Below, one piece after another: positions 6,554 to 13,391 of a stretch of 64,000 bases of DNA. The stretch's first letter is position 1; every line of letters begins with the position of its first letter. Made by a program: the position numbers and the translations under genes. The DNA comes from CAYYJS01 sp964472315 (GTDB lineage Bacteria > Verrucomicrobiota > Kiritimatiellia > UBA8416), in the NCBI GenBank assembly GCA_964472315.1, contig CAYYJS010000012.1, forward strand, positions 1 through 64,000, written 5' to 3'. The notes beneath the pieces are model-generated. The model was not told where the DNA came from and made no database searches. It was given only the letters and a program-made list of their open reading frames with translations.

Positions 6554-7939
6554 ATGAAATGGTCCATGATGGTGGCGGTCGGCGCGGTGGCGTTCGCCGC
6601 GGAGGCGGGGTATGCCGCGGGTAAACAGGCGGATGCGGACACGTTCGACGCCTTCCGCAAACACGATCGGGAGGCTTTCGAAGCGTTCCGTGCCGGCCGG
6701 TCACGCGGGGTGACGGCGGCCCGCGCTTCCCGCGCCATGGCGCCGGCGCGATTGCGGGCGCAGGAACTTTACGACACGTATTGCCGCGTGCGCGGCACGC
6801 TGGAAGACCCCGATCCCGAGAAGGGTATCCTGACACGGATCGGCGCGTTGCGGGCGAAACTGTATCCGACCAACCGCCCCTGGGTCGACTGCCTGTCGCT
6901 TTGGGGCGACCACGAGTGGGATGTCGAATGGCCGCTCCTGCAGGACCTCGAAGCGCGCGCCGTCCAGTCGCGCGACGCGATGCGGCAACTGGAAGCGGCT
7001 TGGCGCGATGAGGGATTTTCCCAAAGCATCGGGCGCGGTTTGGATGACTGCTACGGGCGCAAGGCGTGGTACATCTACCATGACAAGGACGACCAGACCG
7101 TATTTCCGTCACCCATCCGGTCGAACCAGGTCGACTACGTATCGTTCCACATGAACGCCGTATGGCCCACCAACGATCCGCCCGCCGTAACCGCGCCGCC
7201 GACCGCGCCGCCTGAACCGGAGGCCGTGGTACACGATGCGCCGCCGCCCCCCGACCCGCCGGCGCCGGAGATACCCGAGATTGACGAGGAGATTCGCGAA
7301 GAGAACGTCGAATCCGTGAAGGCATGGGACGACATGACACCGGCCGAACGACGACGCGCCTTGATGGAGAACCGTCCTGAAGCGTGGTCCGGCTTCTGTC
7401 GCGACGTATTCGGTACCGATACGAATGGGCACGCGCTGGCGAAGGCGGTTGTCGCCTGTTCCAACGTCACCGCGGTGACGACCAACCGGGCGATCGCCAA
7501 TCTCCCGCCGCCGACGGCGATCGTGCCGGGCAAGACGTGGGATGCGATGACGACGGAGGAACGGCACGACGCATTGAAGGCCATCAAGCCTGAAGCGTGG
7601 GATGGACTGCGCGATGCGCTGTTGAGCGGCGATCCGGGACGTATCCAGCAAGTGCTCGACGCGCTGACGCCGAAGGCGGTCCTGTCCGATGCGGTGCGTG
7701 CCGTCGCCTACTGGCACGGCTATCAGGTGGGACAGATGGAGGCGGCCACGAACCCCGAGAACAGTACGATCGATACCGTGGCGGCCGCCTATGTGCATCC
7801 GGAACTGACGGCGCTCGTGCGCAAAGGCTATGCCGACGCGAAGGCCGGCAATGCCCCGCAGTTCACGCTGCCCGATGCCGCGTCGCTCCAGCAGATGATG
7901 ACCACGCCCGCCGTCGCGCCGCCGGCGGCGCAACCGTAG
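6554..7939 (+). CDS. Secreted protein with two copies of a W-D-x-M-T-x-x-E-R repeat
   Basis: 461 residues with an N-terminal signal peptide (MKWSMMVAVGAVAFAAEAGYAA) and no further membrane segment. The N-terminal half is charged and helical. A Pro-rich linker near residues 210-245 leads into two related motifs: AWDDMTPAERRRALMENRPE and TWDAMTTEERHDALKAIKPE, about 85 residues apart. Each is followed by a helical segment with AW(S/D)G. AAAGGAGG at 6541-6548 supports the start. I do not recognise the family. The repeat looks like a short helical binding module. The next gene, a phosphoesterase, follows 36 bp later in the same direction. Confidence 0.75.
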   Translation: MKWSMMVAVGAVAFAAEAGYAAGKQADADTFDAFRKHDREAFEAFRAGRSRGVTAARASRAMAPARLRAQELYDTYCRVRGTLEDPDPEKGILTRIGALRAKLYPTNRPWVDCLSLWGDHEWDVEWPLLQDLEARAVQSRDAMRQLEAAWRDEGFSQSIGRGLDDCYGRKAWYIYHDKDDQTVFPSPIRSNQVDYVSFHMNAVWPTNDPPAVTAPPTAPPEPEAVVHDAPPPPDPPAPEIPEIDEEIREENVESVKAWDDMTPAERRRALMENRPEAWSGFCRDVFGTDTNGHALAKAVVACSNVTAVTTNRAIANLPPPTAIVPGKTWDAMTTEERHDALKAIKPEAWDGLRDALLSGDPGRIQQVLDALTPKAVLSDAVRAVAYWHGYQVGQMEAATNPENSTIDTVAAAYVHPELTALVRKGYADAKAGNAPQFTLPDAASLQQMMTTPAVAPPAAQP

Positions 7940-7975
7940 CCGTTCACGGGGAGTCATCGCGAAGGGAAACGTGGC

Positions 7976-8809
7976 ATGTGGAGTCATCGGAGACGCGACG
8001 TCGGCGGGCTGGGTGTTGTGGTTGTCCTGTGCGCCCTGCTCGCGGCGACTGGCGCCTGGCCGGGCACGGACGTGTCGCGGGACGCCGCCGCCGAGGGGTT
8101 CTACTTCGTCCAGTTGACGGATACGCATCTCGGCGACAAGGACCACGACGAGAAGACCCGCCAGGTGGTGGAGCGTATCAACGGGTTGCCGATGCCGATC
8201 GCGTTTGTCGCTCACACGGGCGATATCATGGCCGACCGGATGGAGGACCTTTCCGCCGTCACGAACGGATTGGCGATACTCGCCGGGCTGAAGGCGCCGA
8301 TACACTTTGTCCCCGGCAACCACGACATCCTCCCGAAACGCCATTCGGAAACGGCGCAGATCTACACGAACCATTTCGGCGGCCTGCTCACGCGCCGGGA
8401 GTATCACGGCGTCGTCTTTCTGTTCCTCTACACCGAGCCTCTGGCGAAGGCCTTCGATGTGCCGTCGTACGAGCCTTTGACGGCGCTCGAAGCCGAGCTC
8501 AAGGCGGCGGATGGACGCCCCGTGGTCGTTTTTCATCACACGCCATCGGTCGAGGATTTCTACCGGAACCGGATGCATGCGGGGTGGCGGCGCGACCTCC
8601 GCGACCGGTGGGTCGCGCTGCTCAACCGGTATGGTGTGAAGGCGGTCATCGCCGGCCATTTCCACCGTGACGAACATCACTGGCTCGGCGACGTGCCGCT
8701 GTACGTCTGTCCGGCGGTAGCGGGCTACTGGGGGCGTCAGGTAACCTTCCGGATCTATGAGTATCGGGACGGCCACGTCGGGTATCGGAGTCAATATGCC
8801 ATTCCCTGA
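7976..8809 (+). CDS. Exported calcineurin-like metallophosphoesterase
   Basis: 277 residues. An N-terminal hydrophobic segment (GLGVVVVLCALLAATGAW) follows a basic RRR stretch, so it is exported or anchored; a Tat-like start is possible. All metal-binding blocks of the family are present in order: LTDTHLG, HTGDIM, GNHD, FHHTP and GHFHRDE. It should hydrolyse phosphomono- or diesters outside the cytoplasm using two metal ions. GAAGGGA lies eight bases before the ATG. It is probably co-transcribed with its neighbours on both sides. The substrate is unknown. Confidence 0.85.
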   Translation: MWSHRRRDVGGLGVVVVLCALLAATGAWPGTDVSRDAAAEGFYFVQLTDTHLGDKDHDEKTRQVVERINGLPMPIAFVAHTGDIMADRMEDLSAVTNGLAILAGLKAPIHFVPGNHDILPKRHSETAQIYTNHFGGLLTRREYHGVVFLFLYTEPLAKAFDVPSYEPLTALEAELKAADGRPVVVFHHTPSVEDFYRNRMHAGWRRDLRDRWVALLNRYGVKAVIAGHFHRDEHHWLGDVPLYVCPAVAGYWGRQVTFRIYEYRDGHVGYRSQYAIP

Positions 8810-8833
8810 TCGCGTGAGAGGGGCCGTACGCCC

Positions 8834-9982
8834 ATGAGATGCCGCAACCCATGCAAGGCCACCGGGATCGCGGCGCGCATGACCGCGGGCGCCGTGCTTG
8901 GTCTCGTGTGCTTGACCGGGTCGCCGGCGCATGCCGACGCGCCGCTCACGGTTCGCGTGAACGGCCTGAGCGACACGCGCGGCCGCGGGCATTTCTCGCT
9001 GTATGACTCCGCGTCGGCGTTCGACGCCCGAAAACCGACGCTGACCGCGACGCTGAGCGTGACCAACGGCGCCTGCACATGGTCGCTGCCGGAACTTCCC
9101 GCGGGCCGGTACAGCATCCAGTTCTACCACGATACCAATGACAACGGGGCGCTGGACCGCAACACACTCGGCATTCCGCGCGAGCCGGTGGCCTTCTCCA
9201 ACAACGCCCGGCCGCGATTCGGTCCGCCCCGCTACGAGATGACCAGCTTCGCGCATGCGAAGGAGCCTTCGGAGCAGTCGCTGAGGGCGTTTACGACACT
9301 GGGACGGCGGGGACGGCTCGGGCTGGGCGTGGCCGCCATCGCGAACCAAAGCCCCTATGATTCGGGCGATGCCCGCGTGATTGCGATTCCGATGATCACC
9401 TATATCGGCGATCGATTGATGGTGGCCGGTCCACGCGTCAGCTATCAATGTTTCGGCAGCCCGCGCGTCCGGGTCGCGGCGGCGATCGAATACAGTTTCG
9501 ACGGGTTCGACACCGATGACGCGGACATGTTGGAGGGGATGCATGAGCGTGGCGACACGGTGATGGGCGGTGCGTTGGTCGCGTTCGAACCGGTGCAGGA
9601 TTGGGAGTTGCAGGGACGCCTGTCCGCGGATCTGCTCGGCGAGCATGGCGGCGCAAGGGGGAGCCTTCGGGTTTCCCGTGAGCACCGGATCCGGGACGTG
9701 CAGGTGCAACTCGGGTTGGGCATGGAATGGCTCGACGCGAAAATGGCGGATCACTACTACGGTGTGCGGGCGGCGGAAGCGACGTCCGTGCGACCCGCCT
9801 ATGTGGCGGACGATGCCTTCAGTCCGACCGTCACGCTCAGCGCCCGCTATACGGTTACCGAAGCGCTCGGCTTGCTGTCGAATATCGAATGGACCTGGCT
9901 GGGACATGAGATCCGCGACAGTCCGATCGTCGTCCGCGACGGCGTTGCCTCGGTGTTCGTCGCGTTGGCGTATGCCCTGTGA
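8834..9982 (+). CDS. DUF2141-MipA/OmpV fusion outer-membrane protein
   Basis: 382 residues with a signal peptide ending at SPAHA. Residues about 35-135 match DUF2141: GRGHFSLYDS, LPAGRYSIQFYHDTNDNG and GPPRYEMTSF. The rest resembles the MipA/OmpV barrel family: NQSPYDSGDARVIAIPMITY, then GPRVSY and alternating amphipathic strands to a C-terminal VALAYAL. MipA-family proteins are outer-membrane barrels linked to murein synthesis scaffolds. The two modules usually occur as separate proteins. The gene is tail-to-tail with 9989-11665, only 6 bp away. Confidence 0.75.
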   Translation: MRCRNPCKATGIAARMTAGAVLGLVCLTGSPAHADAPLTVRVNGLSDTRGRGHFSLYDSASAFDARKPTLTATLSVTNGACTWSLPELPAGRYSIQFYHDTNDNGALDRNTLGIPREPVAFSNNARPRFGPPRYEMTSFAHAKEPSEQSLRAFTTLGRRGRLGLGVAAIANQSPYDSGDARVIAIPMITYIGDRLMVAGPRVSYQCFGSPRVRVAAAIEYSFDGFDTDDADMLEGMHERGDTVMGGALVAFEPVQDWELQGRLSADLLGEHGGARGSLRVSREHRIRDVQVQLGLGMEWLDAKMADHYYGVRAAEATSVRPAYVADDAFSPTVTLSARYTVTEALGLLSNIEWTWLGHEIRDSPIVVRDGVASVFVALAYAL

Positions 9983-9988
9983 CGGGCT

Positions 9989-11665
9989 CTACTCCGCCCC
10001 GGCGGCAGGTGCGCCCCGCCGCATGTCCGCGACGATCCGATCCCTGACCGTCCGGTACGCGGGCGCATCCGGCCGCATGGCCAGCGCGGCGTCAATGCCG
10101 GCCAGGGCATCCTCGAATCGTCCGAGCCGCGCAAGCGCCACCGCGCGCAGCGCGAGTTTGTCGGCGTCGCGGGGAAAGGACAAAAGCGACCAGTCGGCAA
10201 TCCGCAAGGCGTCGGCGGGGCGGTCATCGTCCAGATAGCGCTTGATCGCCATGTCGTGCAGGCACGGCACCTGCGAATGCGTCGCGTCCACGGACGTGGC
10301 CGCGCGGACATACCACTCGACGGCGTCCGCGGCGGCGCCCGCTCCGTTCAACGTCTGGGCGAGGGCGCCCAGCGGGACCGCATCGTCGGGGTCGGCCGCG
10401 TGCATGGCCTGGAAGAACCGGAGGGGCGTCATGCAGACCAGCGATCCGACCACCGAATAGGCGGCGTGCGCCGACAGGTAGACCGCCATGCACAGGTACA
10501 GGAGCGTCGCGCGACAGCGACCTTGCCCTGTGCGACCGGCCGGGCCTGGCGCCTCGACGTGCCGGAGGAACCGCCGGCCTCCCTCGCAGAGCAGGGCGAC
10601 CGCCGGTGCGACCGCCAGGTAACGCTGAGAGTACGGATATCCGGCGGCGGCAAGCAGCATCACGTTGAATACGTTGACGCCGACCCAAGCCGTCGACAGC
10701 GACAGCGCCAGATCTCCCGACCGCACCGTCATGAGCCAGAGCGCCGCCATCGACAGGATCACGAGCGCCGGGACGACGCCCCAGGCGCCGGCGTCCTGAA
10801 CATCAAGACCGAGACGGAAGACGACCGGCCCGGGCACAAGCAAGTCGCGTGCGGCGTGGGCCAGGGCGGCGATAGCCGGGAGCGCCTGATCGCCCAGCAT
10901 CCCGGAGAGGACGCCCACGGGCGATACCCGGGGACCAACCCCGACGAGCAGGCGCAGCGCCACGCTACCGGCAAGCCCCAGCACGATCCCGATCGCCGGC
11001 GCCGCCAAGGGCCTCCAATCGCCGGAGCGGCAGGCGTGCGCCGCGGCGGAAACCGCCAGGGCCGCCAGGATGAAGAAGCCGCTCTCCTTGGTCAACGTCG
11101 CGGCCAGCGCGAGGCCGATCCCGGCGGCCAACGCCGCCGCCCCGCGCACAGGCGATCGCGGCAGCAGAAGAAAGGCCGCCAGCAACCCCATGCCTTCCAC
11201 GAGCAGGTCCGGCAAAGTCGTCACGAGCGAAACCGTCTCGACCCGTGCCGGATGGACCGCGTACAGGGCTCCGGCGATCGCCGCCGTACGCACCGACGCA
11301 TTCGAAAGCGCCAGCGCGAGGCGGTACACCAGCCAAACCGTTATGCAGAAGACAGCAAGGCTGACCAGGCGAAAAACAACCGGATTCGGGCCTGCCGGCG
11401 TTCGAACCACCCATACCAGCGACAGAAACAGCGGTCGGTAGAATCCCTGCTCCGTACCGGCATACTCGAGGCCATAGTCCCTGCTCCAGGCCTGCGCGAG
11501 AAAGGCCGGGCTGGATATGTTCGGATGCGTGACGATGAGCGGCACATCGTCGTACACGAAGTCGCACATGAGGCAAGGCAGATGGACGAGCAGGGCTAAT
11601 GCGACGGGAGCCAGCCAAGGCCTTCGCCGCAATGCGTCCGGAAACGGCCGTGTGAATGTCAACAC
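9989..11665 (-). CDS. Multi-TM glycosyltransferase-like protein with C-terminal TPRs (TMTC/PMT-like)
   Basis: About 558 residues from a GTG at 11665 (a TTG at 11662 is equally possible after GGAG). About ten hydrophobic helices follow an early acidic motif, FVYDDVPLI, the pattern of GT-C mannosyltransferases and TMTC/DUF1736 proteins that use lipid-linked sugars. The C-terminal ~140 residues form tetratricopeptide-like repeats (ALAQTLNGAGAAADAVEWYVRA ... ALRAVALARLGRFEDALAGI). It probably transfers sugar to a protein or glycan on the outer face of the membrane. Longer in-frame starts up to 11872 exist, but that stretch looks non-coding. Confidence 0.65.
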   Translation of the reverse strand: MLTFTRPFPDALRRRPWLAPVALALLVHLPCLMCDFVYDDVPLIVTHPNISSPAFLAQAWSRDYGLEYAGTEQGFYRPLFLSLVWVVRTPAGPNPVVFRLVSLAVFCITVWLVYRLALALSNASVRTAAIAGALYAVHPARVETVSLVTTLPDLLVEGMGLLAAFLLLPRSPVRGAAALAAGIGLALAATLTKESGFFILAALAVSAAAHACRSGDWRPLAAPAIGIVLGLAGSVALRLLVGVGPRVSPVGVLSGMLGDQALPAIAALAHAARDLLVPGPVVFRLGLDVQDAGAWGVVPALVILSMAALWLMTVRSGDLALSLSTAWVGVNVFNVMLLAAAGYPYSQRYLAVAPAVALLCEGGRRFLRHVEAPGPAGRTGQGRCRATLLYLCMAVYLSAHAAYSVVGSLVCMTPLRFFQAMHAADPDDAVPLGALAQTLNGAGAAADAVEWYVRAATSVDATHSQVPCLHDMAIKRYLDDDRPADALRIADWSLLSFPRDADKLALRAVALARLGRFEDALAGIDAALAMRPDAPAYRTVRDRIVADMRRGAPAAGAE

Positions 11666-11974
11666 GTACTCCAGCTCGAACGCCAACCGATGGCGTGGAT
11701 GGGAACGATTGGCGGCAGATTGGAGCACGGGACGTTCAGGAAACGGACCTCGATGATGGGGAGTGACTCGCCTGGATGCGCGGGAGCCGCTCCAGCAGAT
11801 AGATTGGCACATTGACCACGGTTCGATTCTCAGGTAATGAGAAAACCGCCTGCGGCGCCAGACTGACCACAATCCCGAAGTGTTGCCGGTACATTGACCT
11901 AATTCTCGCGCGAAAACGATTACAGAATAGGAATATTCAGAATCGTCCGCAACTCTAAATTAACCTGGAAAGAG

Positions 11975-12005
11975 CAGTTCGGCCACGCTTCGCGAGGCCG
12001 AACTG
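11975..12005 (-). terminator. Perfect 10-bp stem-loop downstream of tRNA-Leu
   Basis: CAGTTCGGCC and GGCCGAACTG pair perfectly around an 11-base loop. On the minus strand the stem is followed by CTCTTTCC, a weak T-rich tail. It lies 130 bp past the tRNA 3' end and upstream of the leftward TPR gene, so it plausibly ends the tRNA transcript. The rest of 11666-12134 shows no gene. Confidence 0.45.
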
Positions 12006-12134
12006 TTGGCAGCATGTGGGTGATCGGCACGCTCTTCAGCGGATTTGCCCGATTGACGATTTCCATTGTCGCGCGCCGCGCGGCAAACGGCTCGATCCCG
12101 TACTGTGTGGCGGAACCAGTTCCCACAATTCGTA

Positions 12135-12220
12135 TGGTGCCGGAGGTGGGACTCGAACCCACACGCTCATACGAGCTTCGGATTTTAAGTCCGAAACGTC
12201 TGCCATTTCGTCACTCCGGC
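12135..12220 (-). tRNA. tRNA-Leu (anticodon UAA), CCA encoded
   Basis: 86 nt including an encoded 3' CCA. The acceptor stem GCCGGAG/CTCCGGC is perfect. The anticodon loop CTTAAAA gives UAA, closed by TTCGGA/TCCGAA. The long variable arm (GCTCGTATGAGC) is the class II feature expected of leucine tRNA. The T arm GTGGG-TTCGAGT-CCCAC is canonical. An intrinsic terminator ends only four bases before its 5' end, so the tRNA needs read-through or its own promoter. Confidence 0.93.
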
Positions 12221-12224
12221 ATAC

Positions 12225-12264
12225 AAAAAAGAAGCCCTTGGGCCTTCCATCACCCAGGGGCTTC
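12225..12264 (-). terminator. Intrinsic terminator immediately upstream of tRNA-Leu
   Basis: On the minus strand a 12-bp stem (GAAGCCCCTGGG with CCCAAGGGCTTC, one mismatch) and a 10-base loop lead into six T residues. It ends four bases before the tRNA 5' end. It terminates leftward transcription from the promoter at 12323-12352 or attenuates the tRNA. Confidence 0.7.
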
Positions 12265-12316
12265 TCTCGCGATCCATGGTTGGGTCAGTTGACGTGTTCC
12301 ACAGAAGCCTCCAAGC
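12225..12316 (-). ncRNA. Candidate ~90-nt small RNA ahead of tRNA-Leu
   Basis: Bounded by a predicted minus-strand start site near 12316 and the terminator at 12225-12264. It contains no plausible open reading frame and would fold mainly as the terminator stem, plus a GGCTTC segment that can pair with the terminator's GAAGCC arm. That alternative pairing suggests an attenuator rather than a free sRNA. It does not show the conserved SRP RNA core. Confidence 0.35.
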
Positions 12317-12322
12317 GCACGG

Positions 12323-12352
12323 ATAATAGCACGTCGGTCGAGGAACATTCAA
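12323..12352 (-). promoter_or_regulatory. Sigma70-like promoter reading leftward to tRNA-Leu
   Basis: Minus strand: -35 TTGAAT (12352-12347), an 18-bp spacer and -10 TATTAT (12328-12323). This is a good match in a GC-rich region. It drives the terminator/tRNA segment. The XylR-type operator at 12376-12419 lies just behind it, so divergent control is conceivable. Confidence 0.55.
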
Positions 12353-12375
12353 CAGCGGACAAGGAACGCCTGTGA

Positions 12376-12441
12376 TGCGCAAAGAGGTCATATGCGTTGC
12401 GCAAAAGACGCATTGCCGGGCATGAGGCAGTGCGATACTCA
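12376..12441 (+). promoter_or_regulatory. XylR-type operator 1 with promoter
   Basis: Direct repeats of TGCGCAAA begin at 12376 and 12398, exactly 22 bp apart. The second continues AAGACGCATTGCCGGG, nearly identical to operator 2. A weak -35 (TTGCCG, 12413-12418) abuts the second repeat, and GATACT/TACTCA gives a -10 at about 12434-12441. This is class II activator geometry for an AraC-family dimer. It points toward 12507 and the rhamnosidase. Confidence 0.55.
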
Positions 12442-12506
12442 ACCAGCCGTCGGGAAACGCGGAAATTGACGGCGAACTCGGACGTATTCGGATGAAGAGG
12501 GAAATC

Positions 12507-12698
12507 ATGATTCTGGCGGCTGTCGTTGTCGCGGTGTTTGCGCACGGGCAGTTGCTGGACGGGTTGAGCGACGATCTGATGGGGCCTGTCGAGGAAATGC
12601 GCAAGGCGCAGGAGCGGAAGGCGCGTGTCGCGTGGCTTGTCCGTCAGGGTTTGTGTTCGCCGATACCGATCGACTTACTCGTCCAACAGGGACAGTGA
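12507..12698 (+). CDS. Small predicted secreted or membrane protein
   Basis: 63 residues beginning with a hydrophobic stretch (MILAAVVVAVFAHGQLLDGL) and ending in a charged helix. GAGGGA lies five bases before ATG 12507; an ATG at 12492 would add five residues. It is the first gene after operator 1. No family is recognised, and the coding call rests only on the start site and signal-like N-terminus. Confidence 0.35.
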   Translation: MILAAVVVAVFAHGQLLDGLSDDLMGPVEEMRKAQERKARVAWLVRQGLCSPIPIDLLVQQGQ

Positions 12699-12780
12699 GT
12701 CGGCTTCTGTCAGAAATTGAATCCGTCCACCGTAGTCGTCGCCGTGGTCGTCCACCGAAATGGACGGGAATAGCGGGGAA

Positions 12781-12818
12781 GTCGGTCAACGAGAACGGCG
12801 ACGCGAACGGATTACGAG
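12781..12818. repeat. Dispersed repeat, copy 2
   Basis: GGTCAACGAGAACGGCGACG followed by CGAACGGATTACGAGTGGGA. It shares its first 26 bases with the copies at 3271 and 33841-33861 (inverted). It lies in the 12699-13112 stretch, where I see no confident gene, only weak overlapping frames. Confidence 0.6.
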
Positions 12819-13112
12819 TGGGAGTCGTCCTGCGCGTCGCGCGCGGCTGCGATCTCCTACAGCAGTCGCCCACTCCGCGGCTCGACTGCAATCATCCGGG
12901 AATTGCCCGCGGTATTGCAATCCGGGCTGCATCCGTATAGCTTGGCGTCATGCAGTTGAAGGCATTTGTGGGATATCGGCCCCGCGTTCCTGTCACCGCG
13001 CGACAATTCGGCACGGCGGGTATACGCGAGAGCTTGATACGGGACAAAGGGATGGTCGTGCTCAATATGTGGTCGGATATCGACGACATACGCCACCTGG
13101 AGATGCTCCTGG

Positions 13113-13391
13113 ATGAAGACTGTTTGGACCATCAGCGAAAGGTCCGCGGACTGGGAATGCGATTGGCAAGGGAGCACACGCTTTCATCTTCGGCTGTTTC
13201 GTTCGCTGTCCGTTACCGAGAAGTTCCATGCGGTGGAAGAGATGTGCCGGACAGCCGCCTATTTCAAGGCAAAAGCCGACGTTCGGCGTGCCGGGCGAAT
13301 TGGTGACGGATGCCGTAGCAGGTCTTTTCGCGACGGAACGGAATGGAGTTATGATATGGCTCGACACGAGCCTACAGGGAGCACGATATGA
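13113..13391 (+). CDS. Small ORF of uncertain status before the rhamnosidase
   Basis: 92 residues. The middle (WECDWQGSTRFHLRLFRSLS, then TEKFHAVEEMCRTAAYFKAK) looks like real protein of a short helical family often found near nucleotidyltransferase or antitoxin genes. The C-terminal third is low-quality Arg/Ser sequence. No clear ribosome site precedes it. A different frame upstream (12950-13306) is open, so a frameshifted older gene is possible. Its stop overlaps the rhamnosidase ATG by four bases, suggesting coupling or chance. Confidence 0.3.
   Translation: MKTVWTISERSADWECDWQGSTRFHLRLFRSLSVTEKFHAVEEMCRTAAYFKAKADVRRAGRIGDGCRSRSFRDGTEWSYDMARHEPTGSTI

Noticed and set aside
12225..12316. 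Bacterial SRP (4.5S) RNA
   Set aside because: A GUGGAACACGUCA-like segment caught the eye, but the conserved GGUCCGGAAGGAAGCAGC-type core is missing and the 3' half is a terminator.
12950..13306. A 118-codon ORF before the rhamnosidase
   Set aside because: No recognisable family and no ribosome site. It overlaps 13113-13391, which looks more protein-like, so at most it is part of a frameshifted older gene.
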